Shown one piece after another: positions 22,495 through 32,692 of a stretch of 64,000 nucleotides of DNA. The notes below the pieces were generated by a model, which searched no databases, was not told the DNA's origin, and was given only the letters and a program-made list of their open reading frames with translations. Location of the stretch: positions 177,564 through 241,563 of the forward strand of contig WTXG01000039.1 of the NCBI GenBank assembly GCA_022496185.1. Direction: 5' to 3'. A program made the position numbers and the translations under genes. Every line of letters starts with the position of its first letter. Positions within the stretch are counted from its first letter, which is position 1. Origin of the DNA: Multifurca ochricompacta (lineage: Eukaryota; Basidiomycota; Agaricomycetes; Russulales; Russulaceae).

Positions 22495-24005
22495 GTGGCT
22501 TCCAGCCACAGTCAGACCCTCTTCCGGGAAGAACTCATCGAACGCAGAGACAAGAATAATCTTTCACAGCAGGTACTTGGCTCTGCCGCCTGGAAAGACT
22601 TCGAATCCGAGTTTGGATACTACGTCTATCATGACGGAAGATACCAACCGGTAGAATACGATGAAGAGAAAAGAGTTTGGTATTGTATCCGATACTCGGA
22701 CAGTCGAAACTCTTGGGTTACAACCAGACCTGCCCCACCTGAATTTGGACTAGGCCCGTGGAGAGACAACCCTCCAGCCATTGTCACGGACTCCGAACCA
22801 GAGGAGTACGTAGAAGAACATAGCGAAGAAGCACTGGTATTAGCGTCGTCTACAGCCCCAGTTGCACCCAAAGTTGTCACGTTCAGAGCCCCTGCTTTGA
22901 CAACTCCCCAGATCTCTATACAATCCACCAACACTGTCACCCCGTTTTACCAGAACATGTCCACCATTGCTGCCCAGCTTCCAGACCCCGCCCCACCAGC
23001 CCCAGTGGCGGCACCACCAAACATTCCTCCCCTGTCCGGACGATTATCAGGAGTGCTTCCCCAAACGTTCACTGGGGACCGCTCACAAAGCAAAAAATTC
23101 ATGTTGGAGTTCGCAACCTTTAAAAACTTCAACCATGACATCCCGCAGATTGTCAATCCATTTCAACAAGCCAATCTGTTCCTTTCCCTGATTCGGGGGG
23201 ATGCGGTTGACGACTGGACCATGGAACAGCTGGAATGGCTGAATGAACAAGTCGAAAGTGGGCGTCGTACCACTAGTGAAGGTCTTTGGGAGACCATCAC
23301 TGAGCGGTTTAAGGACACCTTCACGGATGGGCAGGCCAAGCAGAAGGCAGCCTGGGAACTAAAGTCCCTCAGAATGGAAAAGGGAGAACTTGACGCATAC
23401 GTCGCCAAGTTCAGGAGTCTAGCCAACAGGGCTGGCTACGACACGGACGAAGAGGCAACGCTAGACCTCTTTTCACAAGGTTTGCCCAACCCCCTGGTCA
23501 AAAATATTATTCAGTTTCATCACCCCCACGACTGGGATACTTGGGTTGACGCTGCTCGGAGGCAACAACAAGACTACCTTGACTTCCAGACAAGGTTTGG
23601 TGTTGACACCAAAAAAGGAAAGACCCGAGACCAGTGGAAGGCAGCGTTCGGAGTGAAGCCCACGCCACATAGCCAGAGGGATCCAAACGCTATGGATACC
23701 TCTGCAGACCGGGCCCGAGCTCGGGCAGCACTTACGGAAGACGAGCAGCAGACGCTAATGAAAGAAGGGCGCTGCTTCCGTTGCAGAGCATTGGGACATA
23801 TGTCCCGGGACTGTCCCAAGAAGGGAGCACGAGTTGCTGTCGCCACGGTGGCACCGGAACACCCCATTCAGAACAACCCCCCGCTGTGGACAAGCGGTCA
23901 AAAGAAGAGAAGGCTCAGGATATATGGGCCAACATGATGAAGGAAAGTGAGGAAGTGCACGCCATACTAGTAGAAAAGGCATTTGCAAAGAAGGATTTTT
24001 GTTAG
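22495..24005 (+). pseudogene. Gypsy A1 gag with zinc knuckle
   Basis: The Gag frame opens at a GTG (reading ASSHSQTLF), with no ATG between the last in-frame stop and this point. The capsid-like body (FTGDRSQSKKFMLEF, WNEQ-type helices, FRSLANRAGYDTDEEATLDLF) is typical of Ty3/gypsy gag. A zinc knuckle CFRCRALGHMSRDC follows (CX2CX4HX4C). A base is missing in a C run at about 23877-23882 relative to the other copies, which truncates the frame at 23937. The correct frame continues through KEEKAQDIWANMMKES and stops at 24003-24005, just after the frame-change site. Confidence 0.85.
23996..24005 (+). promoter_or_regulatory. Putative programmed frameshift site between gag and pol
   Basis: A T5 run (23996-24000) lies directly before the gag stop, in GATTTTTGTTAG. 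The pol frame (LLGSNPSAWA) starts one base back. Copies A2 (T5 at 48271-48275 on the minus strand) and A3 (57365-57369) keep the same layout. Confidence 0.5.
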
Positions 24006-27000
24006 GCTCAAACCCATCGGCCTGGGCACGAGCACTCCATGTTACCTCTGTGTATGCTAGTCAATTCAAATCATTGAAAATACCAGTCCATTTCGAAACT
24101 ACACAGAGGACGGCCGATCGAGATATTTTAGTGGACTCTGGAGCCACAGACAATTTTATTCACCCACGACTAATTAAGACGATGGGTCTGGGACGGCTGG
24201 CACTTCCCCAGGAAAAGAACATCTGGAACATTGACGGAACGGCCAACCGCGCTGGAAAAATCACTCATTACACGGATCTGAAGGTCCAGGTTGGAGAGAC
24301 CATGAAGAACATTCGTTTCCTGATTACGGATCTGGGAGACGAAGATCTTATCTTAGGGTATCCGTGGCTTGCCGCGTTCGAGCCCAAGATCAACTGGGCT
24401 GACACGACAATGGATAAAGAATCATATCCCACTATCATCACGTCGATAGGCTATGACTATGCAGTCAGACATCCAATGATAAAAGCCACGAGCACAGGAG
24501 GGGAAGACCCAGGACGCTGTTACGCTACTAAAGCATCGGAACTAGCCCAGAAGGCAGTACAAGGGCAGGCGGAAAAAACATACAGCGATGTAGTGCCAAG
24601 TACCTACCATCAGCATTGGAAGGTGTTTTCTGAGGAAGAGTCCCAGCATTTTCCACCTTCCTGTTACGACCCCACTCTTTTCTCTAACCCTTCCTTGATG
24701 CCATCCTCTCTCCTGATCTCTGCCTTCTGTACACACAACCCTTGCCTGATGCCTGTGGCCTGCATGCCCAGGACCCTACCCTGATGCCTGTGACATGATG
24801 CTCACAGGACCCCTCACCCTTGATACCTGCACCTGACTCACTGATAGTTCAGCTACTGTGCTGATGGCTGCATTCTCCTTTCCCCTGATCCTTGGCCTCT
24901 GTCTTGGCCAGCATCTGTACCCTGTCCCTGTGGCTGACACCCATAGGATCTCTGACACTGTCCCTGCCAAACCTGACTCTGAATACAAGACAACTTTGGC
25001 TTGCATTTGCCCCTCCAGGCCACATGACCTGTAGGCACATGACCTATCATGTGACCCTTGACCATGTGACCTCTTTGACCATGTGATCTTGGACTTTGAT
25101 CATGACCCCTTAGATCATCTGACCCATCAATCACTTGACCCTCTTCTCTGACTCCTGTGGGAGTATTCCCACACTGATATGACTCCTGTGGGGCTGCCCC
25201 ACATGACTATGCTTCTGATAAGGCTTATCCTTATCATGGACTATATTTAACATCTTAGCTACTATTGGATGATAAGGACTTGATTATCTACAGTACCAGA
25301 TCTCTGATACAGTACTTAAGACCCTGTAGACAGTCAGTAGAACCCCAGACTTGACATCTTGTACCTTCAGCCTAGATATCTCTGATTCGGAAATCCACTG
25401 CACCCTTTGCCCCTTTACACTTTTGACCTCCCTGAAGGGACCCCATTGCCTCTGGCAATGGGTGTGCACCTTTCCCTTTGAACCTGTCCCCTTTCCCTTC
25501 ATTCCCTTTGGCTTTAGTCTGCTTGGTGTGCTTCTAGCACTGCAGCTAAGCCTGATTCCAGCTTAACAGTCAGAGGGGATTAGCTCCCTTTGACTGACTC
25601 TTCCCGTCTCCCTCAGCACCTGGTTATGGTGCAGATCCTCTCCCTTCTGATGCTAAGAAGGCCTGGTGCAGCTTGCCAGGCTGTGCCAGGCTTGTCACGA
25701 GCCCAGAGGCACTGTCCCGGGAGTACAGAGCCCACTCCCGCAGCCGAGGCCCTGAATGGATCCTGCGGACCCGTGCATGTCGCACAGGAAATGCCCTGCC
25801 GAGCGTTACACTTCCAGACCATGGGACCACGCCATAGACTTACTCCCTGATGCACCAACAGCAATAGATTGCAAAATCTATCTGCTGTCCCAGTCTGAGC
25901 AAGTGGCATTGACGGAGTTCCTGGAAGAACATTTGGCAAAAGGATACATTCGCCCATCCAAGTCGCAGTACGCTTCACCCTTCTTCTTCATCAAAAAGAA
26001 GGATGGCAAGCTGTGACCAGTCCAGGATTATCGGCGAATTAACACATACACTGTGAAAAACGCCTACCCCCTGCCGCTCATCTCCAAACTTATTGACACC
26101 ATGAGGGACAAGTCCCTCTTCTCAAAGATGGACGTGCGATGGGGTTATAACAATGTCAGGATCAAGGAAGGTGACCAGTGCAAAGCGGCGTTCAAAACAA
26201 ATCAAGGGTTGTTCGAACCCAATGTTATGTTCTTTGGCCTCACGAACTCGCTGGCAACATTCCAGGCCATGATGAACCACATCTTCCGTGATCTCATTCT
26301 CACAGGAGAAGTAGTGGTCTATATGGACGACATTCTAGTAGCCACCCCAGATGACCTGGACCACCACCGAAGTCGTGTACATCAGGTGTTGGATATACTG
26401 CATGAACATGACCTCTATCTCAAGCCTGCCAAATGCTCCTTCGAACAGCGGAGCGTTGAATACCTAGGGGTCATCCTGGAAGGAGGGCAAGTACACATGG
26501 ATCCCATTAAAGTACAGGGAATCCGGGAGTGGCCCATGCCGACCTGTGTCAAAGATGTCCGATTGTTCATCGGATTCTGTAATTTTACTGACGATTCGTC
26601 AAGGGGTTTTCAGGCATCGCACAACCACTGAATGACCTGCTGAAAAAGGATGTACCATGGCATTGGGACGCCGCACAGCAGCAGGCGTTTGAACAGATTA
26701 GGGCCCTCGTTGGCTCAGAGCCAGTGCTTATCCAACCAGACCTAGGCCGCCCCTTTGAAGTAGAAGTGGACGCCTTGCACTTTGCGAATGGGGCAGTATT
26801 ATACCAGAGAGATGCTGCACAAGTGCTCCACCCAGTGGCGTACTATTCCGAAACCTTCTCCCCTGCTGAGAGGAACTACGACATCTGGGATAGGGAGCTT
26901 CTAGCCATAGTCAAGGCGTTGCGACACTGGCAACCCTATTTGGCAGGCACCCCTCATAAGACTGTCATTCACACTGATCATTCCAACCTCTTATACTGGA

Positions 27001-28634
27001 AGGAACCCCACAAGATCAGCCGGCGTGTAGCACGAGAAGTCTTGGAATTAGAAGAATATAACTTCATGCTGAAACACATTGCTGGGAGTCAGAATGCTAG
27101 AGCAGATGCATTATTGCACAGACCAGACATGCATACAGGGGAAGACGACAATAACGACATCACTGTCCTCCCAGAAGAGGTATTTGCCAAGACGGCTGTT
27201 GTCAGTCTCCATGACATGGACCTTTGGGCACAAGTTTCCCAAAATATGAACCAAGACCTGTGTCGTTCATGGGCTGACGCTCACAATTTAAAAGAAATCA
27301 GCGGTCTTTGGTGGAAGGATGGGGATCGACTCGTTGTCACCGGTGGTGACAACATTAAGAGGGGGGTGATCCATTTTCATCACGACCTTCCCTCCGCTGG
27401 CCATCCAGGCATTGCCAACACTTACGCCCTGGCCAAGAGAGACTATTGGTGGCCCAATATGAAAAAAGACATTGAGAGCTACGTACGAGGATGCGCATCA
27501 TGTCAAGCAAACAAGGTGAACACGCACCCAAAAGTCCCACCAATGCTTCCCATTACTCCCAGTACATTGACTCCTTTCCAGACCATCGCCATGGACTTCA
27601 TTGTCAAGCTGCCCAAATCACAAGGCTTCGACACTATCCTTACAATCACAGACCATGATTGCTCCAAAGCGGCCCTCTTCATTCCCTGCAATGAAACTAT
27701 CACAGCTGAAGGAGTGGCGAAACTATACCTGAACCATGTATACCGTCACTACGGACTCCCTAAAAGGATCATCTCTGACCGAGATACCCGTTTTACATCG
27801 GCATTTGCGAGAGCCTTATGCAAGACGCTGGACATCACGCAGAATATCTCAACGGCATACCATCCACAGACAGACGGACAGTCTGAGCAGACGAACCAAT
27901 GGTTGGAACAGTATCTCCGGTTTTGGTGCAACGGCAGGCAAGACGATTGGGCAGAATGGCTGTTGACCGCAGAATTCGCTCACAATTCATGGCCCAATGG
28001 AATGACAAAATCCACCCCTTTCTCCCTTATCATGGGCTGGACTCCACGCACCACATGGACAGAGAAGCCCATCAATGTCCCGTCAGTAACCGAACGGATC
28101 GGCCAATGGGAAGAGCTGCGGCAATCAGCCAATGAGAATCTGATAAAGGCGCAACAGCTTCTGGCAGCACAGCCAAGCACATTCACACCTTATCAGACCA
28201 ATGACTGGGTATGGCTCGAGGGTAGGAATATTCACACGTCACACCCCTCGGCCAAATTAGCGCCCCGACATCATGGACCCTTCCAAATCACAAGGAAGCT
28301 GTCAGACATCTCTTACGAATTGCAGTTGCCGCCGAAATGGAAGATCCATCCAGTCTTCCATGCCAAGCTTCTGACCCCTTACAAGGAAACCTCCATTCAC
28401 GGAGAGAACTTCCTGAGACCCCCGCCTGACCTTATCGACGGCGAAGAAGAATGGGAAGTGGAGCACGTTCTAGACTCCAAGCGACAAGGCCGAGGGTGCA
28501 AGTTGTATTACCTGATCAAGTGGAGAGGTTTCCCAGACTCTGACAACTCGTGGGAACCAGCCGGGGATATCTCTGCCCTGGACCTGATTGCGGAGTTCCA
28601 TTTACGACATCCCCAAGCGCCCAAGAACAGTTAA
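23999..28634 (+). pseudogene. Gypsy A1 pol: PR-RT-RH-IN-chromodomain, broken
   Basis: Protease: ILVDSGATDNF at about 24130. The frame is split at 24662-25810 by a solo LTR and resumes at [14 protein letters not shown] follows with YMDDILVAT; a TGA at about 26014 replaces the Arg codon after KKKDGKL. A one-base loss near 26590 breaks RT from RNase H. The long frame 26724-28634 holds RNase H (HTDHSNLLYW), an HHCC integrase zinc finger (GHPGI ... CASCQANK), the DDE core (MDFIVKLP, IISDRDTRF, YHPQTDGQSEQ), a GPF-type linker and a C-terminal chromodomain (EEEWEVEHVL, YLIKWRGF, DNSWEP). Chromodomains of this kind bind methylated histone H3 and steer integration to heterochromatin. Confidence 0.93.
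24662..25810 (+). repeat. Solo LTR (1149 bp) inside gypsy A1 pol
   Basis: Termini TGTTACGACC and GCGTTACA; target duplication CTTCC at 24657-24661 and 25811-25815. No coding remains; the family is different from A. TATATTTAA-like box at about 25244. Removing it and one duplication restores the reading frame. Confidence 0.88.
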
Positions 28635-28703
28635 AAGGGAGGCCAATTCCAGACTTTTCCCCAGAACAACGCTTCACCAGCAACGTCCTAACCACACTTT
28701 AAC

Positions 28704-29909
28704 ATGTCTTCCTCATTCGTCGCTGCCTCTGCTGCCATTGATGCCTTCACTGCCACCACTGTGGTCGTGGAAGCCTTCCCTTCCGCTCACCCCTCCACTC
28801 GTCCCTCCTCCCCTATCGACTATGAAGCTGCGGAAGAACGCATTAAGAACCAATCCCCCAACCCCAACGACGACTTTGAACACTGCGAGGAGCCACATCC
28901 CAACGACCTCGTGGGTATGGAAATGGACGATGATGTCCCTGAGTTCCCGTTCTTCGCCAACAATCTGAACTCGTCGATGTACTTCCCACTCGAGATCACC
29001 ATGGCGGATGGCACTAAGGTGATAGCTAAGTACATCTTTTATACCAACGGAGGAATGGATGTCGCGGGATGTATGAAGAAGAATGGTCCTGTTTATGGGG
29101 CCCCGGTCTATTTGGAAGAACGCTATACAGGACGACTGCATCACACCATGAGCGATGAGCAGCTAGGGCATTTAGCCGCTGAAGATTCTCGCGCCTTTGC
29201 AATCGATGAAGTACTGAACGACATGCGTCTCCCGCGCCTCAAAGCCGAGGTAATGAGGCTGCGGAAGAACCTGATGCTGCGTACGACTCTCAATAAGCAG
29301 TACAAGGAACACACAAAGATGATGACGAGATTGACCAGTGGGATGTTCCAGGTCGAGCAGGAGCTGGTAGAGATCCGAAAGAGGTTGGAAACGGGGGATG
29401 CGTACCAGACCATCGCTGAAAGGTACGCTGACACGTATGCACGACCCCTCCCTCCACGATCGTTGGGGGCTGCACCAAGGCTGTTACCCAATCGGTTCGA
29501 AATGCCGCGGATGCACGAGAACCCCCACGGAGAAACATGTTGGCGGTGTGACAGTAAGTACCACATCAGCTGGAACTGTCCCCTCAACCGCAAGTGGTGT
29601 CGCCACTGCCGCAGTAACCTGCACTGGAGCCGGTTCTGTATTTTCCGCCATGTAGGCGTTCCCCCGACAATCATCAATCCATCCGGCTGGTGCGGCAAGT
29701 GCCTGCGTCACAACGTGGGGCATCGCAAGTTGGACTGCCCTGTCCACAACCTCTGTCACTCGTGTGGACAGCGCGGCCCCTACGGCTTCCTTCGCGCACA
29801 TAGGTGTCCCCAGGATGAGGACAAGGAAAATTACACCATGGACGATCGTAATGTAGCCGATGATTACCTAGACCTGGTGCAGGACGATGATGGTACGAGT
29901 CATTTCTAG
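28704..29909 (+). CDS. Gypsy A1 ORF3: 401-residue zinc-knuckle protein downstream of pol
   Basis: A separate ATG-started, uninterrupted ORF 70 bases after the pol stop and 31 bases before the 3' LTR. Residues 1-100 are Ser/Pro/Asp-rich and acidic. Residues about 100-165 form a folded-looking core (FPLEITMADG, YIFYTNGGMDVAG, GAPVYLEERYTGRL). Residues about 165-235 are a charged helical or coiled-coil stretch (MRLPRLKAEVMRLRKNL). Residues 279-369 carry four Cys/His motifs, two of them classic CX2CX4HX4C knuckles (CWRCDSKYHISWNC and CRHCRSNLHWSRFC), one CX2CX6HX4C and one variant. The C-terminus is acidic. No signal peptide or membrane segment, so not an envelope protein. It is the only intact reading frame of A1; copies in A2, A3 and A4 keep the same Cys/His spacing. 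Probably a nucleic-acid-binding accessory protein; function unknown. Confidence 0.88.
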   Translation: MSSSFVAASAAIDAFTATTVVVEAFPSAHPSTRPSSPIDYEAAEERIKNQSPNPNDDFEHCEEPHPNDLVGMEMDDDVPEFPFFANNLNSSMYFPLEITMADGTKVIAKYIFYTNGGMDVAGCMKKNGPVYGAPVYLEERYTGRLHHTMSDEQLGHLAAEDSRAFAIDEVLNDMRLPRLKAEVMRLRKNLMLRTTLNKQYKEHTKMMTRLTSGMFQVEQELVEIRKRLETGDAYQTIAERYADTYARPLPPRSLGAAPRLLPNRFEMPRMHENPHGETCWRCDSKYHISWNCPLNRKWCRHCRSNLHWSRFCIFRHVGVPPTIINPSGWCGKCLRHNVGHRKLDCPVHNLCHSCGQRGPYGFLRAHRCPQDEDKENYTMDDRNVADDYLDLVQDDDGTSHF

Positions 29910-29930
29910 CTGGGTCAGCTAGAGCCAGAA

Positions 29931-29940
29931 GAGGGGGTGA
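29931..29940 (+). promoter_or_regulatory. Gypsy A1 polypurine tract
   Basis: GAGGGGGTGA directly before the 3' LTR. The same purine-rich run, seen as ATCACCCCCTC in reverse, adjoins the LTRs of A2, A3 and A4. It would prime plus-strand DNA synthesis. Confidence 0.8.
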
Positions 29941-30529
29941 TGTTACAACCCCTACCTAGCAACCCGATTTTCTTCACAATCCCCAGCGACGACCCTACCC
30001 GTCCCCCTACTTTACATTTCCTGATCACGTCCCCTTCCTGGGATCCGTCACATGCCTTACTTCCTTCCCCGTGATTGACTTTGTCTCTGTTTGCCTCGCT
30101 TTGTCTATGATTGACTCCTTTTCCCTTATCTCTTATCCCTTATCGTACGACCGGACACTTACTTAGTTCCCTATCAGAAGCTAGGCTTTATGCCCTTCGC
30201 TTTTGTATATTTGGGCCCACATGACTCCGTTCTCTTATCTCATAGACGCCCATTCGATTACGTATATAAGTCCGCTGTAACTACAATGTAGACCTCAGAC
30301 TCGACTTATTGAATACATCGGTGTTTGTCTTCTGGACTTCCCCTTGAAACCTCTGACTCGATCGTCTCAGTGCTTTTGGCACTTTCCGCTCACCACTGTC
30401 ACTCGGGAACAGCCCCGTTGACTTTGACTCATCCACTCACACTCCAAGAGGTCTTATTGATCTCTTATCTGAACATACGTACAAAGCTGTCGCACAAGTC
30501 GTGCAGAACGTCTCGCACCGGACATAACA
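29941..30529 (+). repeat. Gypsy A1 3' LTR
   Basis: 589 bp; TGTTACAACC to GACATAACA. It holds AGACTCGACTT at 30297-30307 downstream of TATATAAG. Confidence 0.92.
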
Positions 30530-31753
30530 GAAGTTCACCAAATGGATGTGAAGTCAGCATACCTGAACGGTGAACTAAAAGAAGAAATTTACATGGAGCC
30601 ACCTCCCGGTTTTGATGTTCCCAAGGGGATGGTACTCTGACTCATCAAGGTGGTCTACAGAATGAAACAAGGTGGCTGTGTTTGGTATCAAGACATCAGA
30701 GCTAAGCTTGAAAGCATAGGATACCAATGCACCGAAGCCAACCATGCAGTTTTCATCTGCTGCAGAAACCCAAAGTTGTCCATCATTGCCCTCTACATTG
30801 ACGACATTACTATGGTGTCAAAGGACTTAAGAGAGATCAATGAGGACAAAGAGGCACTCAGGAAGGCCTATGAGATGACTGACCTGGGCGAAATCACCTG
30901 GATTCTTGGGATGCACATCACACATGACCATGAGGCCGGATGGATGGCACTCTCTCAAGAAAAATATATTGAAGAAATCTTGACACATTTTGGAAAATCT
31001 GACATGTGACCCATTAGCACCCCCACCCTCACAAATGAGCATCTAAAGAAGCTTGACTCACCTACAGTTGACGTCAAAAGGTACCAGCAAGCAATCAGCG
31101 CCTTGATGTACCCTATGCTCGGCACCCATCCTGACCTAGCATACACTATTGCAGTGCTTGGGAGGCATGCTGCAAACCCTGGGGAAGAGCATCAGCAAGC
31201 TCTAAATTGTGCTTTCTGTTACCTTAGAGCTACGAGTGGTGCAAAGCTTGTCTTCAAACGTGATGCACCTAAGGGAACTGAGCTGTATGGCTATGTTGAT
31301 GCTGACTGGGCCAGTGATGTGAATGATTGGAAGTTGACATCTGGTTTTGTTTTCCTACTTGCTGGAGGAGTGATTAGCTGGAGCTCCAAGAAGCAACCAT
31401 CCATTGTGCTATTGAGTACTGAAGCTGAGTATATTGCTGGAGCCCATGCTGCAAAAGAAGCTGTCTGGTTACGTTGGTTACTAGCTGAGATCCACCAGAA
31501 AAGTGACTCACCAACAACCCTCTGCATGGACAATCAATCTGCAATATCCGTTGCCTGAAACCCCAAGTTCCACAATTGCACTAAACACATCAAGATAAGG
31601 CATCACTTCTTGAGGCACATGTGTGAAAACCAAATCATCAAGCTGAAATATGTGCTGATGGAAGAACAACTTGCTGACGTGTTGACAAAGGGCCTTGTCT
31701 GCAAGAAACACAAGAAGTTTGTAGATGCGATGGGAGTTCAGTGTTCAGGCTAA
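30530..31753 (+). pseudogene. Copia-A reverse transcriptase (second part) and RNase H
   Basis: The copia frame resumes directly after gypsy A1 with HQMDVKSAYLNGELKEEIYM. It includes YIDDITMV (the YxDD site), the TDLGEITWILGMHI region, and RNase H (YVDADWASD, STEAEYIAG). In-frame stops occur near 30640, 31006 and 31556. The end, ADVLTKGL and then SG before TAA at 31751-31753, is the usual copia C-terminus and abuts a purine tract (AAGGGGGCG) and the 3' LTR. Confidence 0.9.
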
Positions 31754-31760
31754 GGGGGCG

Positions 31761-32066
31761 TGTTGGAAGTGTAGCCATAGCACACAACCAATTGATACTG
31801 GAGATGACAGCCCGGATCTGATCATCACTGTATCAACGCAATATTCAGAGCACATGTGTTGTGCAAATTTTCTTTATCATAAAGACTCAGTAGCATAGTT
31901 AGAAACCTCAGTCTTTCTATCCCAAAGACTGAGGTCAGTACTTTCTGTGTTACAGCTACATTACCCATTCACTGATTCATTTGTGTAGCTATGCATTTAT
32001 AGGTATTAACAAATTACACAGTCTTTCTATCCCAAAGACTGAGCTATGCATTTATAGCTTGCTACA
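31761..32066 (+). repeat. Copia-A 3' LTR
   Basis: 306 bp, near-identical to 17458-17763, followed by the AAAAC duplication. Confidence 0.92.
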
Positions 32067-32071
32067 AAAAC

Positions 32072-32664
32072 TGAAGTGAATGCTTACAGAAAATAGTCCT
32101 TTAAAACCAAAAAAAGAGTGTGAAATAAAGAGAGAAAAAATAATACTATTTACTTGTGACAAGATTTGAAGGAACATATTGTGCATGCAGTGTGTAATTG
32201 TCTCTGAATCAGTTATCTGACTCACTTTGAATGATCTAATTGAGCCTGGCTGTCCAGTCCCTAATGAATGCAGCCTGAGGTTAGATAATCCAAACTACCT
32301 AGAATGGTAGTTATAATTCAGTTATGATGGTCAGAACTGTATATTAATTAGTCTTTACCTAGAATGGTAGTTATAACTAGTGCATGTTAGCTACATAGGT
32401 AAAGATAAGATAACAGAATACTCACTTCAGTTATGATGGTCAGAACTGAAGTGAACCATACAGTGAAAGCATCTTTAAATACTGTAAAAGAGTGTGCTTA
32501 TAGTAACCAAGACAATAAAGGATTGTGTCTAATCAAGTAAGGTATCAAGGTATTCACAGGAAGATGAAACACAATCCTAGTGCTACTGCACAAGACACAA
32601 CTTGCTTGTTAGTACCACACACTTAGCGATTGATCTGACCTGGCCATATTGATCCATTTCCAAC
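32072..32664 (-). repeat. Copia-B 3' LTR region, left border not resolved
   Basis: The right end TTTCCAACA at 32664 followed by TCCCCCTG is a reversed polypurine tract plus LTR start (TGTTGGAAA) for the minus-strand copia fragment next to it. Inside, ACCTAGAATGGTAGTTATAA occurs at about 32298 and 32357, and TCAGTTATGATGGTCAGAACTG at about 32318 and 32427. The left LTR end may be disrupted by copia-A. Confidence 0.5.
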
Positions 32665-32692
32665 ATCCCCCTGTGATTGAGACAATCCTGGA

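Larger units (their letters stand above)
21887..30529 (+). mobile_element. Gypsy A1: full-length chromodomain Ty3/gypsy retrotransposon
   Basis: Two 589-bp LTRs (TGTTACRACCCC ... RTAACA), duplication GAAGT at 21882-21886 and 30530-30534, inserted in copia-A RT. Order: LTR, self-primer-type PBS, gag, frame change, pol (PR-RT-RH-IN-chromodomain), ORF3, polypurine tract, LTR. It carries a solo LTR at 24662-25810. Frameshifts and a TGA in pol make it defective. By eye the two LTRs differ at about 16 positions, all transitions, so it is fairly recent. Pol order and chromodomain place it among fungal chromoviruses (Tf1/sushi-like). Confidence 0.94.
17458..32066 (+). mobile_element. Copia-A: full-length Ty1/copia retrotransposon, defective, carrying three insertions
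   Basis: Two 306-bp LTRs (TGTTGGAAG...GCTTGCTACA) in direct orientation bound the element, and the 5-bp duplication AAAAC lies at 17453-17457 and 32067-32071. Domain order is gag, protease, integrase, RT, RNase H, as in Ty1/copia. Interruptions are the solo LTRs 17897-18381 and 19420-19997 and gypsy A1 21887-30529. Without them it would be about 4.9 kb. In-frame stops and lost catalytic residues show it is dead. Confidence 0.93.

Noticed and set aside
22271..22654. ORF running from the LTR of gypsy A1 into gag in another frame
   Set aside because: Recurs in every copy because the LTR does, starts at a non-ATG codon and overlaps the real Gag frame.
24662..25810. Separate gene inside gypsy A1 pol
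   Set aside because: The frames inside are short; the CTTCC duplication and TGTTACG/GTTACA termini identify a solo LTR.
28704..29909. ORF3 as an envelope-like gene
   Set aside because: No signal peptide, no membrane segment, no furin-type site; the Cys residues are in knuckle spacing.
28704..30529. Minus-strand ORFs opposite ORF3 and pol
   Set aside because: They mirror the codon pattern of the conserved sense frames and have no motifs of their own.
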